This document shows positions 27,873 to 36,824 of a stretch of 64,000 bases of DNA, in pieces (position 1 is the stretch's first letter; every line of letters starts with the position of its first letter). The position numbers and the translations under genes are program-made. Below the pieces are notes generated by a model. It worked only from the letters and a program-made list of their open reading frames with translations, had not been told where the DNA came from and made no database searches. The DNA lies in NCBI RefSeq assembly GCF_000737245.1, contig NZ_JPQU01000023.1:186001-250000 (forward strand), in the 5' to 3' direction. The stretch is from Pseudomonas syringae. Its GTDB lineage: Bacteria; Pseudomonadota; Gammaproteobacteria; Pseudomonadales; Pseudomonadaceae.

Positions 27873-30065
27873 ATGAGCACGCAGTCAAAAACCCCCAAGG
27901 ACAGTGCCAAAGCCGACAAGGCCAAGGTTGAACAAGCAGAGCCGACTGTTTCGCGCATTCGTGAAGGTCTACCCTTTCCGTTGGGTGCCAACTGGGACGG
28001 CCTCGGCGTTAACTTCGCGCTGTTCTCGGCCAACGCCACCAAGGTAGAACTTTGCCTGTTTGATTCGACTGGCGAAGTGGAACTCGAGCGTATCGAACTC
28101 CCGGAATACACTGACGAAATCTTCCACGGTTATTTGCCCGACGCCCACCCGGGGCTGATTTACGGCTACCGTGTCTACGGCCCTTACGATCCGCAGAACG
28201 GCCACCGCTTCAACCACAACAAATTGCTGATTGACCCCTACGCCAAGCAATTGGTCGGCGAACTCAAATGGTCGGAAGCGCTGTTCGGTTACACCATCGG
28301 CCATGAAGACGGCGACCTGAGCTTCGACGAGCGGGACAGCGCGCCTTTCGTGCCTAAAAGTAAAGTCATCGACCCCGCCTACACCTGGGGCCGTGATCAG
28401 CGGGTCGGTGTGCCTTGGGACAAGACCATTCTGTATGAAACCCACACCCGTGGTTTCACCATGCGTCACCCGTCCGTGCCTGATGAACTCAAGGGCACGT
28501 TCTCCGGCATGATGGTTGAGGACGTTATCGATCACATCCGCAAGCTGGGTGTGACCTCCGTTGAACTGCTGCCGATTCATGCCTTCGTCAACGACCAGCA
28601 CTTGCTGCAGAAAGGCATGACTAACTATTGGGGCTACAACAGCATCGCCTTTTTTGCCCCGGACCCACGCTACCTGGCGCACGGCAAGATTGCCGAGTTC
28701 AAGGAAATGGTCGCGCACATGCACCATGCCGGGCTCGAAGTCATTCTTGACGTGGTTTACAACCACACCGCTGAAGGCAACGAACTGGGCCCTACCCTGT
28801 CCATGCGCGGTATCGACAACGCCTCGTATTACCGCTTGATGCCCGATGACAAGCGCTTCTACATAAACGACTCCGGTACCGGCAACACCCTTGACCTGAG
28901 CCACCCGTGTGTCCTGCAGATGGTCACCGACTCGCTGCGCTACTGGGCCTCCGAAATGCACGTCGATGGCTTCCGCTTCGACCTGGCGACCATCCTTGGC
29001 CGTTACCACGACGGTTTTGACGAGCGCCATAGCTTCCTCGTCGCCTGCCGTCAGGACCCGGTACTGCGCCAGGTCAAACTGATTGCCGAGCCTTGGGACT
29101 GCGGTCCGGGTGGCTATCAGGTGGGTGGTTTCCCACCGGGCTGGATGGAATGGAACGACAAGTTCCGCGATACCGTTCGGGCGTTCTGGAAAGGTGACGA
29201 AGGCCAACTGGCAGACTTCGCCGGGCGCATGACCGCCTCCGGCAACATGTTCAACCAGCGTGGCCGCCGTCCTCAGGCGTCGGTGAACTTCATCACCGCC
29301 CACGACGGTTTCACCCTGCATGACCTCGTGTCTTACAACGACAAGCACAACGAAGCCAACGACGAAAATAACCAGGACGGCAGCAACAACAACCTGTCCT
29401 GGAACCATGGCGTCGAAGGTCCGACGGAAGATCCGGAAATCAATGCGCTGCGTCTGCGTCAGATGCGCAATTTCTTCGCCACGTTGCTGCTCGCACAGGG
29501 CACGCCGATGGTGGTGGCCGGTGACGAGTTCGCCCGCACCCAGCATGGCAATAACAATGCCTACTGCCAGGACAGCGAAATTGGCTGGGTCAATTGGGAT
29601 CTGGACGAAGACGGCAAGGCATTGCTCAAGTTCGTCAAGCGTGTGATCAAGCTGCGTCAGTCTTACCCGATCCTGCGTCGTAGCCGCTTCCTGGTGGGCG
29701 ATTACAACGAAGAAATCGGCGTCAAGGACGTGACCTGGCTTTCGCCGGACGGCAGTGAGATGGGTATCGAGCAATGGGAAGACGCCAATGCGCGCTGCCT
29801 GGGCATGCTCATGGACGGTCGCGCGCAGGAAACCGGTATTCGCCGGCCCGGCTCTGATGCGACGCTGTTGCTGGCGGTCAACTCGCACCATGACGGCGTG
29901 AACTTCACCCTGCCGCAAGTGCCGGAAGGTGCGCACTGGACCTGCCTGATTGATACCAATCAGCCAGACATGAAAGCAAAAGAGCAGTTTGGTTTTGGCG
30001 AGCACTACACCATCACCGCCCGCTCGCTGCTGCTGTTCGAACTGCAGCACGACGAGCAGCCATGA
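27873..30065 (+). CDS. glgX: Glycogen debranching enzyme
   Basis: GH13 isoamylase-type enzyme that hydrolyses alpha-1,6 branches of phosphorylase-limit glycogen. The 730-aa protein has a ~30-aa Lys-rich lead, a CBM48 domain (GLGVNFALFSANATKVELC), then EVILDVVYNHTAEGN, the nucleophile DGFRFDLATILGR, the acid/base LIAEPWDCGPGGY and TAHDGFTLHDLVSYN. Its stop overlaps the start of an acyl-CoA dehydrogenase-like gene (ATGA), so the glucan operon continues directly into the next four genes. Confidence 0.96.
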   Translation: MSTQSKTPKDSAKADKAKVEQAEPTVSRIREGLPFPLGANWDGLGVNFALFSANATKVELCLFDSTGEVELERIELPEYTDEIFHGYLPDAHPGLIYGYRVYGPYDPQNGHRFNHNKLLIDPYAKQLVGELKWSEALFGYTIGHEDGDLSFDERDSAPFVPKSKVIDPAYTWGRDQRVGVPWDKTILYETHTRGFTMRHPSVPDELKGTFSGMMVEDVIDHIRKLGVTSVELLPIHAFVNDQHLLQKGMTNYWGYNSIAFFAPDPRYLAHGKIAEFKEMVAHMHHAGLEVILDVVYNHTAEGNELGPTLSMRGIDNASYYRLMPDDKRFYINDSGTGNTLDLSHPCVLQMVTDSLRYWASEMHVDGFRFDLATILGRYHDGFDERHSFLVACRQDPVLRQVKLIAEPWDCGPGGYQVGGFPPGWMEWNDKFRDTVRAFWKGDEGQLADFAGRMTASGNMFNQRGRRPQASVNFITAHDGFTLHDLVSYNDKHNEANDENNQDGSNNNLSWNHGVEGPTEDPEINALRLRQMRNFFATLLLAQGTPMVVAGDEFARTQHGNNNAYCQDSEIGWVNWDLDEDGKALLKFVKRVIKLRQSYPILRRSRFLVGDYNEEIGVKDVTWLSPDGSEMGIEQWEDANARCLGMLMDGRAQETGIRRPGSDATLLLAVNSHHDGVNFTLPQVPEGAHWTCLIDTNQPDMKAKEQFGFGEHYTITARSLLLFELQHDEQP

Positions 30066-31141
30066 GCCTGGCGCTGAGCGAGTTCCTCGACTGGCGCAAG
30101 CACGGCTATGCCGATACGCGAGCGTTAGGCGAGTGCCTGCAGGCGCTGGTTGACGAGGGGCTGGATCAGCTGCCAATGCCCGCCAGCGGTCAGACACTGG
30201 ATCGCTGGCGCAGTCTGGCCTGTGTCGCAGGCCACGACCTGGGTCTGTGCAAGTTGTATGAAGGTCACACTGACGCACTGGCGATCATGCAGGAGCTGGG
30301 CTTTCAGGGGTTCAGTTCGGTTCCTGCTGAACCCGGCAGCACTTGGGGAGTGTGGGCGGCTGAACCGCCGCAGGCCCGCGTCAGGGTCAGTGGGAGCGGC
30401 TCATCGGTGCAGCTCGATGGCCGCAAGGCCTGGTGCTCGGGTGCTGCCGTGCTCAGCCACAGCCTGGTCACTGCCTGGAATGACGACGGCCAACAGCAGT
30501 TGGTCGCTGTCGATCTCAGGCAGGCTGGGGTGACTGTTACTCAGGACGGTTGGCGCGCGGTGGGTATGGGCGCAACGGGCAGCTTTGAGGTTCAATTCAA
30601 AGCGGCCCGAGGTGTGGCTGTAGGGCCACCCGGTGCCTACATCGAGCGGGCCGGTTTCTGGCAAGGCGGGATCGGCATCGCTGCCTGCTGGTATGGAGCG
30701 GCGCGTGCCATCGCCTCGAGGCTGTTGCAGCATGTAATCAAACAGGATGAACCCCATGCCCAGGCTCATCTGGGTGCGGTCGATACGGCGCTGCACAGCG
30801 CGCTCAGCGTTTTGCATCATGCGGCTAGCTGCATCGATAACGCGCCTGAGGACAATGCCGAACACACTACCGAACACAGCAACATCACCGAACAGAGCAA
30901 CATCGAACTTCTCGCCCGGCGCAGTCGGGCGGCTATCGAATTCAGCGCCGAGCAGATCATTACCCACGTCGGCCATGCACTGGGCGCAGGGCCTTATTGC
31001 AAGGACGCGCACTTTGCGCGGCTAGTGGCCGATCTGCCGGTCTTTTTGCGTCAGAGCCATGCCGAGCGGGATCTGGCGGCGCTCGGACGACTGACGGCAG
31101 CCCAGCCGATCACTCCCTCCTCAAGGACATGGATGTTATGA
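30062..31141 (+). CDS. Acyl-CoA dehydrogenase-like protein in a glgX-coupled cassette
   Basis: A 359-aa protein with the layout of the acyl-CoA dehydrogenase superfamily: an N-terminal helical part (1-110), a beta domain with VQLDGRKAWCSGA and TQDGWRAVGMGATGS, and a C-terminal four-helix domain (SRAAIEFSAEQIITHVGHALG). It is shorter than typical enzymes (~380) and I cannot locate the catalytic glutamate with certainty, so flavin oxidation of an unusual substrate is possible. An 18-bp tandem duplication (TEHSNI/TEQSNI) lies in a loop. ATG overlaps the glgX stop; its own stop overlaps the PIG-L start. Confidence 0.8.
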   Translation: MSLALSEFLDWRKHGYADTRALGECLQALVDEGLDQLPMPASGQTLDRWRSLACVAGHDLGLCKLYEGHTDALAIMQELGFQGFSSVPAEPGSTWGVWAAEPPQARVRVSGSGSSVQLDGRKAWCSGAAVLSHSLVTAWNDDGQQQLVAVDLRQAGVTVTQDGWRAVGMGATGSFEVQFKAARGVAVGPPGAYIERAGFWQGGIGIAACWYGAARAIASRLLQHVIKQDEPHAQAHLGAVDTALHSALSVLHHAASCIDNAPEDNAEHTTEHSNITEQSNIELLARRSRAAIEFSAEQIITHVGHALGAGPYCKDAHFARLVADLPVFLRQSHAERDLAALGRLTAAQPITPSSRTWML

Positions 31142-31896
31142 CGGATAATCCGATCACTGGCAGCGGTACGTCGCTGCACGAGTGGAACACCTCGAAGAAA
31201 CTCGCCCAGTTGCCGGTCATCAGTGCCGACATGCTGGTGCCGATCAATTCCCGCGCGGTGATCATCGCACCCCATCCTGATGATGAAGTGCTGGGCTGCG
31301 GCGGTCTGATGCGCCAGTTGGCGCAGCTGGATCGGCCTTTAAAGCTGATCTCCGTCACCGATGGCAGCGCTAGTCATCCGGGCTCCAACCTATGGCCTGC
31401 GGAGCGATTGAGCGCGGTCCGCCCCCAGGAAAGCGCCGAGGCATTACGTCGGCTGGATCTACCAATGCACAGCCTGCAATGGATCCGCGGTGGCTTCAGT
31501 GACACCAGCGTTGCAGCGCAGGAAGACGAGCTGGTGGAGTATCTGCAACGGTATCTGTGCCCCACTGACGTGGTTATCGCCACTTGGTCCATGGACGGCC
31601 ACGCTGACCACGAAGCCGTAGGCCGCGCCAGTGCCCGGGCGGCAGAAGCAGTCGGCGCGCCCTTTCATGAAGTGCCGATCTGGGCCTGGCACTGGGCGTC
31701 GCCGGAAGATGAGCGTTTGCCGTGGGACAGGGCCCGCAAGGTGCTGCTGGATCCAGTCACCATCGCCCGCAAACGTCATGCGGTCCACGCTTTCGCCAGC
31801 CAACTGGAAGGCGACCCGCTCATTGGTCTGCCCCCAGTCCTCTCGGCGTCTGCCCTGGAGCGTCTGCTGCAACCGTTTGAAGTGGTGTTCGTGTGA
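31138..31896 (+). CDS. PIG-L family deacetylase
   Basis: A 252-aa zinc-dependent N-deacetylase of the LmbE/PIG-L family, whose members remove acetyl groups from N-acetylglucosamine-type sugars. The zinc/catalytic motif HPDDE is at residues 46-50 in IIAPHPDDEVLGCGG, and the third zinc ligand lies in DGHADHEAVGRA. I chose the ATG at 31138, not 31129, because AAGGA is correctly spaced and ATGA overlaps the upstream stop. No signal peptide, so cytoplasmic. With a methyltransferase and a glycosyltransferase directly downstream, the likely target is an amino sugar or its lipid-/glycoside-linked form. Confidence 0.9.
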   Translation: MTDNPITGSGTSLHEWNTSKKLAQLPVISADMLVPINSRAVIIAPHPDDEVLGCGGLMRQLAQLDRPLKLISVTDGSASHPGSNLWPAERLSAVRPQESAEALRRLDLPMHSLQWIRGGFSDTSVAAQEDELVEYLQRYLCPTDVVIATWSMDGHADHEAVGRASARAAEAVGAPFHEVPIWAWHWASPEDERLPWDRARKVLLDPVTIARKRHAVHAFASQLEGDPLIGLPPVLSASALERLLQPFEVVFV

Positions 31897-32492
31897 GCGT
31901 CGCCGACAGCTATTTCGACGAGCTCTTCCAGGCCAGTGATGACCCTTGGGCTTTCAAGCAGCGCTGGTATGAACGCCGCAAGCGCGCGTTAACCCTCGCG
32001 GCGTTGCCCCGAGAGCGCTATGCGGCCATTTTCGAACCTGGATGTGCCAACGGCGAACTCAGCGCAGACCTTGCGACACGCTGCGACCGGTTGTTGGCCT
32101 GCGACACCTGCTTGCCCGCCGTGGAGCTGGCCCGTCAGCGTTTGCGCACGTTCAGCCATGTCAGAGTGATACAGGCGCGTTTGCCGCAACAATGGCCCGA
32201 TGAACGCTTCGACCTGATCGTGCTCAGTGAACTGGGCTATTACCTGGACGAAGTCGACCTGAATCTGTGGATTGATCGCGCGCTCGCTTCACTCACCGAC
32301 AGCGGGCAACTGCTGGCTTGCCACTGGCGACCCGACATCGACGGCTGCCCGCTGAACGCGGAGCGGGTTCACGCAATCCTTCAGGAACGGCTGCAAATGC
32401 CCCGACTGTTCACTCACCAGGAACCCGACTTCTTACTCGATATCTGGAGTCGCGAAGGCGAATCCGTGGCAGAAAAGGAGCTTCTAAGATGA
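31893..32492 (+). CDS. NodS-like SAM-dependent methyltransferase
   Basis: A 199-aa class I methyltransferase read from a GTG that overlaps the PIG-L stop (GTGA). It begins with the SDDPWAFKQRWYERRKR segment seen in NodS-type enzymes, followed by SAM motif I IFEPGCANGELS, the acidic LLACDTC strand end and the FDLIVLSELGYYL motif. This closely mirrors NodS, the N-methyltransferase that acts on the deacetylated amino group of chitooligosaccharide Nod factors. The combination of a sugar deacetylase immediately upstream and a NodS-like enzyme suggests N-methylation of a de-N-acetylated sugar; substrate is inference. Confidence 0.85.
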   Translation: MSVADSYFDELFQASDDPWAFKQRWYERRKRALTLAALPRERYAAIFEPGCANGELSADLATRCDRLLACDTCLPAVELARQRLRTFSHVRVIQARLPQQWPDERFDLIVLSELGYYLDEVDLNLWIDRALASLTDSGQLLACHWRPDIDGCPLNAERVHAILQERLQMPRLFTHQEPDFLLDIWSREGESVAEKELLR

Positions 32493-33142
32493 TTGGCGTG
32501 CTCATCCCGGTCCACAACGAAGAACAACTGCTCGGTGAATGTCTGGAGACGGTGCTTGCGGCGGGCCAGCACCCGGCACTTGCGGATGAGCAGGTGTTGG
32601 TCCTGGTTGTGTTGGACAGCTGCACAGACGGCTCGGCGGCTATAGCGGAGCATTATTCTGTGGCCACTCTGGAAGTCTCGGTCCGAAACGTGGGTCAGGC
32701 GCGGGCGGCGGGTGCGTCATTGCTGCTGGAACGCGGCGCCCGCTGGATTGCCTGTACGGACGGCGACAGTACGGTTGCGCAGGACTGGCTGGTTGAGCAG
32801 CTGGCATTGGACGCTGATGCGGTCTGCGGGACCGTGACGCCTGGCCAGTGGCACGACGAGATTCCGCTGGAAGCGCAGATCCGCTACCAACAAAGCTATC
32901 AGCATCGGGACGGGCATCGGCATATCCACGGCGCCAATCTGGGTGTCAGCGCAGCGGCTTACACCTTGGCGGGCGGCTTCCCACCGCTGGCGTGTCATGA
33001 AGACGTCCATCTCATTCGGCAGTTGGAGTTGAGGGGCGCACGCATTGCCTGGAGCTGCCGCCCGCGAGTCACCACCAGTACCCGGCTACAAGCTCGGGCC
33101 TCTGGCGGTTTTGCTGACTATTTAAGGGCTCTGGCTGACTGA
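32489..33142 (+). CDS. Family 2 glycosyltransferase
   Basis: A 217-aa GT-A fold glycosyltransferase: MIGVLIPVHNEEQLLGECL opens the nucleotide-sugar domain, LDSCTDGSAAIA and CTDGDSTV (DxD-type metal site) follow, then HGANLGVSAAAY and the ACHEDVHL acceptor/catalytic acid region. No membrane helices are evident, so it is a short soluble enzyme, not a processive synthase. ATG overlaps the methyltransferase stop (ATGA). Last gene of the four-gene cassette; the convergent hydrolase gene follows 4 bp later. Confidence 0.88.
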   Translation: MIGVLIPVHNEEQLLGECLETVLAAGQHPALADEQVLVLVVLDSCTDGSAAIAEHYSVATLEVSVRNVGQARAAGASLLLERGARWIACTDGDSTVAQDWLVEQLALDADAVCGTVTPGQWHDEIPLEAQIRYQQSYQHRDGHRHIHGANLGVSAAAYTLAGGFPPLACHEDVHLIRQLELRGARIAWSCRPRVTTSTRLQARASGGFADYLRALAD

Positions 33143-33146
33143 AAGG

Positions 33147-34220
33147 CTATGGCTGATGGGCTGTTTGCAAGCCGGTGTTCAGCTCGGGCATACCCAGGGC
33201 ATCCTCGAAAAAACGCACAGCCTCGGCGCTCAGATTACGATGAATGTCTTCACGATCCACGCCTTCGCGATCAGTACAGACGATGGGCGCCGTGGCTCGC
33301 TGCTCGTCGCTGCAGGGTGCCATGAACACGAAGTGCCCTGCCCCGGCCAGCAGTTTGTATTCAGGGGTCTGCGGCAGTTTGCGGGCCAGCGCTTCGGCAT
33401 TCTTGTCGACGGCGAGCAGTTCGTCACCACCACCGCTGTAAAGCAATACCGGCACATGCACGCCTGACAGCGTAGTGCGGCCGAACATTAAAGTCAGCGG
33501 TGCCATCAGCATCAAGGCCCCCACCCGGGGATCGGCCTGGGCATGCAAATCATCCCGGTCCAGCAACAACTCGCCTTGAGTCTTGCAAGCGTCGCGATCC
33601 AGCGGATGCTCTACACAATAGGTTTTCAGGCGCTTCAGATCAGGTTCAGCGCCCGCCAGAATCAACGCAGTTTCACCGCCAGCCGAATACCCAATCACTC
33701 CGACCTGATCGGCGCTCAAATATGGAGACAATCGGGGATCGAGCAGCGCTGCGCTGATGGCTTCGGATATCTGCAGCGGCCGGCCGTAGAGATTGCTGAG
33801 GCTGCCCAATCGGCTGTGATCCTGGGTGTTATCGCCGGGATGAACAACCGCTACGACCACGAAGCCCTGGCGTGCCAGGGAAGTCGCCAGATCATGCAGC
33901 GCCAAGGGTGTGCCGGTATTGCCGTGGGACAGCAGTATCAGCGGGAAACGCCCCATGGCGATGGCCGCATCAGGGCTGGCTTCAATCCAGTAGTCCTGGA
34001 CCTTGCTGGTGTGTTCTTCGTCGGTAGAGGGGTAGAACGCCAGAGCATGCATCGGCTGAGAATCCAGCGGATCAGGAAACGTCAGCTGGTGATAGCCGAC
34101 ACTCCAGTGTTCGTCAGCGCTTGCGTGCACCGAAACCATGCCGCCCAGCAGGGAAAACATCAGTAATGCACAAAGACGTACCATCACAAGGCCCAACCTT
34201 TGTAATCCGAAATGACCCAT
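33147..34220 (-). CDS. Secreted alpha/beta hydrolase (dienelactone hydrolase/PAF-acetylhydrolase-like)
   Basis: A 357-aa exported hydrolase. The N-terminus has a signal-like hydrophobic stretch (LCALLMFSLLGGMVSV) followed by HASA-D, a plausible signal peptidase site. The core shows FPLILLSHGNTG (oxyanion region), the nucleophile elbow VGVIGYSAGGE and the late GAGHFVF histidine, the usual Ser-Asp-His order. I placed the start at 34220, where AGAGG lies 7 bp upstream; 34184 is an alternative. An even longer frame exists but would bury the signal. Substrate unknown, probably an ester or lactone. Confidence 0.82.
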   Translation of the reverse strand: MGHFGLQRLGLVMVRLCALLMFSLLGGMVSVHASADEHWSVGYHQLTFPDPLDSQPMHALAFYPSTDEEHTSKVQDYWIEASPDAAIAMGRFPLILLSHGNTGTPLALHDLATSLARQGFVVVAVVHPGDNTQDHSRLGSLSNLYGRPLQISEAISAALLDPRLSPYLSADQVGVIGYSAGGETALILAGAEPDLKRLKTYCVEHPLDRDACKTQGELLLDRDDLHAQADPRVGALMLMAPLTLMFGRTTLSGVHVPVLLYSGGGDELLAVDKNAEALARKLPQTPEYKLLAGAGHFVFMAPCSDEQRATAPIVCTDREGVDREDIHRNLSAEAVRFFEDALGMPELNTGLQTAHQP

Positions 34221-34439
34221 CCAGACGCCTCTGCGGCAGCTGAACCTGAGCTTCATGCTCTGGCGCGAACTCTCGCAGTACTGGCGTACAGAGATAAGAG
34301 TCACGATTTACGGATTAGTGCATAGGGCGGGCCAGATGTTTTGTGAATCGGGCCGAGCGGCCTCAGAACCTGGGGGAGATTCTTGATTACCTGCAAGGCT
34401 TCTCGGAAACACCTCAACGCGCTGGTCGATCTCAGCCTC

Positions 34440-34529
34440 GTGGGAGCGAATTTATTCGCGAATGCTGACGTACAACCGAAGCATATCCAGCGAATGTACC
34501 GACCTCTTCGCGAATGAATTCGCTCCCAC
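34440..34529. repeat. REP doublet (REPIN-like), GCGAATTCATTCGC stem class
   Basis: GTGGGAGCGAATTTATTCGC opposes GCGAATGAATTCGCTCCCAC. A single further half-unit (GGCAAGCCCGGCTCCCAC) lies at about 34613-34630. The rest of 34221-34672 shows no gene. Confidence 0.85.
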
Positions 34530-34672
34530 GGCTCCTTGCACCACCTGCGCAGTGCCTGCCCGGGATACAGACTCCGCGGTCTTCTTGAAAAAATCACCGA
34601 AACCTTATCGCAGGCAAGCCCGGCTCCCACAGGTGTCACCGGGCCGCTTGTAGCTTTCCGCTCGTAGCTGCC

Positions 34673-35281
34673 TCAGGCCGCGAACAACTCTTCAGCAATC
34701 TGCTGCTGTGCAGCGGTCATTGCATTGGCGCGAGGTTCGTCGCCATAGGCCAGGCCGTGAGCGAAAACAAACTTCAGGTTAGTGACGCCGATGAAACCGA
34801 ACAGCACTTTCAAGAAGTCCTCATGCCCTACGCTGGTTGGCTGACCAACGTGCAAACCACCCGCGGTGGAGACGATGATCACTTGCTTGTCGCCACACAG
34901 CCCTTCTGGGCCGGTTTCGGTGTAACGGAAGGTGCGACCGGCGACCGTGATGCGGTCAATCCAGGCCTTGAGCTGGCTTGGAATGGTGAAGTTGTACATC
35001 GGGGCGCCAATGACCACGACGTCTGCGTCGAGAAATTCCTGCAACGTTGCTTCATTGCTGGCAACTTCCTGCTGTTGAGCAGCATCACGACCTTCTTCAG
35101 GAGTGCCGGCAGCAGCCAGGGTACCTGCGGAAAAGTGAGTCAATGCTTCACTGGCCAAATCGCGATAAATCACCTGAGTACTAGTTTCAACGGCGCTGAA
35201 CGCCTCAACCACACTGCGGCTCAGCTGACGCGAGGCAGAATGGTCGGCAAGGATGCTGGAATCGATGTGCAAGAGTTTCAT
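34673..35281 (-). CDS. azoR: FMN-dependent NADH-azoreductase
   Basis: A 202-aa flavodoxin-fold quinone/azo reductase. [21 protein letters not shown] is the FMN phosphate loop, [19 protein letters not shown] the isoalloxazine-binding segment and STAGGLHVG a further flavin contact. The enzyme typically protects against quinones and electrophiles. It is divergent from a LysR-type gene 129 bp away, the usual partner arrangement, so induction by an aromatic or electrophilic signal is likely. Confidence 0.94.
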   Translation of the reverse strand: MKLLHIDSSILADHSASRQLSRSVVEAFSAVETSTQVIYRDLASEALTHFSAGTLAAAGTPEEGRDAAQQQEVASNEATLQEFLDADVVVIGAPMYNFTIPSQLKAWIDRITVAGRTFRYTETGPEGLCGDKQVIIVSTAGGLHVGQPTSVGHEDFLKVLFGFIGVTNLKFVFAHGLAYGDEPRANAMTAAQQQIAEELFAA

Positions 35282-35410
35282 GAGGAGCTTCCCGAGTGAG
35301 TGAGTCGCCAGCAGGCGGCAAGTGGCGATAATCCTACCCTTGAAACCAATAGCTGATTAGTCGCCATAAATGCGATAGTTCGTCCCACCTACAGGACAAT
35401 CGAGCGTTTC

Positions 35411-36316
35411 ATGCAAGACCTCAATGATCTTTACTACTTCGCCAAGGTTGTCGAATCCGGGGGATTCGCAGCGGCTGGACGATTACTGGGCATACCCAAA
35501 TCGCGACTGTCGCGCCGTATTGCCGAGCTCGAAGCCAGGCTTGGCGCCAGTCTGCTCCAACGCACCACCCGCAAACTGGCCATGACTGCAGTGGGCGAGC
35601 GCTATCTGAGCCATTGCCAGGCAATGCTGCTGGAGGCCGAAATGGCAGACGAAGTGGTCGCCTCTTTGTCCGCCGAACCCCGCGGGCGGCTGCGGGTATC
35701 CTGTCCGGTCGGCATGATTCACTGGAACCTGTCGGCAGTGATCAACGAGTTCCTTATCAGCCATCCGCTTGTGCAACTGGAAATGCTGCTGGTCAACCGC
35801 CGGGTGGATCTGGTCAATGAAGGCATCGACGTTGCATTGCGCGTGCGGGATATCGGCGATGAAGACCCCAGCCTCATTGTTCGTCAGCTATCCCCTGCCC
35901 GTGCCATATTGGCTGCCTCACCCGCCCTGATTGCCGGGCGTAGCGTCGTCCACCCCCGCGACCTTGCCACCCTGCCCGTGCTGGGTGCCGTCGAGGCTGA
36001 TCGCAAAGTTCACTTTCAACTGCGGCACGCTGACGGCGACCACTGTGATCTGGCCCTGGAGCCGCGGCTGGTGGTCGATGACTTCCCGATTCGCAAGAAT
36101 GCGGCGGTAGAGGGCCTGGGCTTCACGCTTCTGCCGATGATGAATTGCTACAAGGAGCTGGAAAGCGGACAACTCATCCAGCTATTGCCTGACTGGTCAC
36201 TGCCCGGAGGTAATCTGCAAGCGGCGTACACCCAAAGGCGGGGAATGTTGCCTGCGGTGCGGGCCTGGATTGAGCACGTCAGTGCAGCATTCGGCGCGGA
36301 GCCCGGTTGTCGTTGA
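35411..36316 (+). CDS. LysR-family transcriptional regulator (azoR-divergent)
   Basis: A 301-aa LysR regulator: N-terminal winged HTH (GGFAAAGRLLGIPKSRLSRRIAELEARLG) and a two-lobed effector domain (RLRVSCPVGMIHWNL..., FTLLPMMNCYKE). Of the AaeR/DhcR-type subgroup by its start MQDLNDLYYFAKVVE. It is divergent from azoR and probably controls both genes from the 129-bp gap. An MmcQ/YjbR-type gene follows 35 bp downstream. Confidence 0.92.
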   Translation: MQDLNDLYYFAKVVESGGFAAAGRLLGIPKSRLSRRIAELEARLGASLLQRTTRKLAMTAVGERYLSHCQAMLLEAEMADEVVASLSAEPRGRLRVSCPVGMIHWNLSAVINEFLISHPLVQLEMLLVNRRVDLVNEGIDVALRVRDIGDEDPSLIVRQLSPARAILAASPALIAGRSVVHPRDLATLPVLGAVEADRKVHFQLRHADGDHCDLALEPRLVVDDFPIRKNAAVEGLGFTLLPMMNCYKELESGQLIQLLPDWSLPGGNLQAAYTQRRGMLPAVRAWIEHVSAAFGAEPGCR

Positions 36317-36351
36317 GACTCTTGAATCCTGGGATTGAATCGAGGAATGCC

Positions 36352-36696
36352 ATGTTTGCCGAACAAGTCGCGCAATTCTGCCTGCAACTGCCGGGCGCCC
36401 GAGAGGATTACAAATGGGGTGGCATGCGGGTGTTTTCCGTAGCCGAGAAGAAGATGTTCGCAGTGCTGGACCTGGCGGGCAAAGGCCTGTCATTCAAAGT
36501 CGCGCCGGAGTTGTTTCTGGGTTACGTCGACCGCCCCGGCGTCCGCCCCGCGCCCTATCTGGCCAGAGCCTACTGGATCAGCGTGGCGGTACCCTACGCC
36601 CTGAGTGACGACGAACTTCAGGATTTGCTGACCCGTTCCCACCAGTTGGTGGTCGGCAAGCTGCCGAAGAAGCAACAGATCGGATTGAAGTTGTAG
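36352..36696 (+). CDS. MmcQ/YjbR family protein
   Basis: A 114-aa CyaY-like fold protein of the MmcQ/YjbR family: LQLPGAREDYKWGGMRVFSV at the start, LSFKVAPE in the middle and YALSDDELQDLLTRSHQLV at the end, the family layout. GAGGA lies 6 bp before the ATG at 36352. Often described as DNA-binding-like but without a defined role. Probably co-transcribed with the LysR gene. Confidence 0.88.
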   Translation: MFAEQVAQFCLQLPGAREDYKWGGMRVFSVAEKKMFAVLDLAGKGLSFKVAPELFLGYVDRPGVRPAPYLARAYWISVAVPYALSDDELQDLLTRSHQLVVGKLPKKQQIGLKL

Positions 36697-36718
36697 AGGA
36701 TGGATGTGCCGTCACTGT

Positions 36719-36804
36719 GTGGGAGCGGTGCTTGCCCGCGATAAGGACACCGCAGATGTCAGTTAGATAGCGTAAAACCTATCGCGGGCAAGCACCGCTC
36801 CCAC
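36719..36804. repeat. REP doublet (REPIN-like), GGTGCTTGCCCGCG stem class
   Basis: GTGGGAGCGGTGCTTGCCCG and CGGGCAAGCACCGCTCCCAC are exact inverse copies enclosing about 46 bp between two convergent genes. The stem differs from the other classes in the window. Confidence 0.85.
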
Positions 36805-36824
36805 AGGAGTCGAACCCAGCGAGC

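Noticed and set aside
27969-30278. A 769-codon open frame antisense to glgX
   Set aside because: Shadow of the highly biased glgX gene; no start context or domain, and it runs across two real genes.
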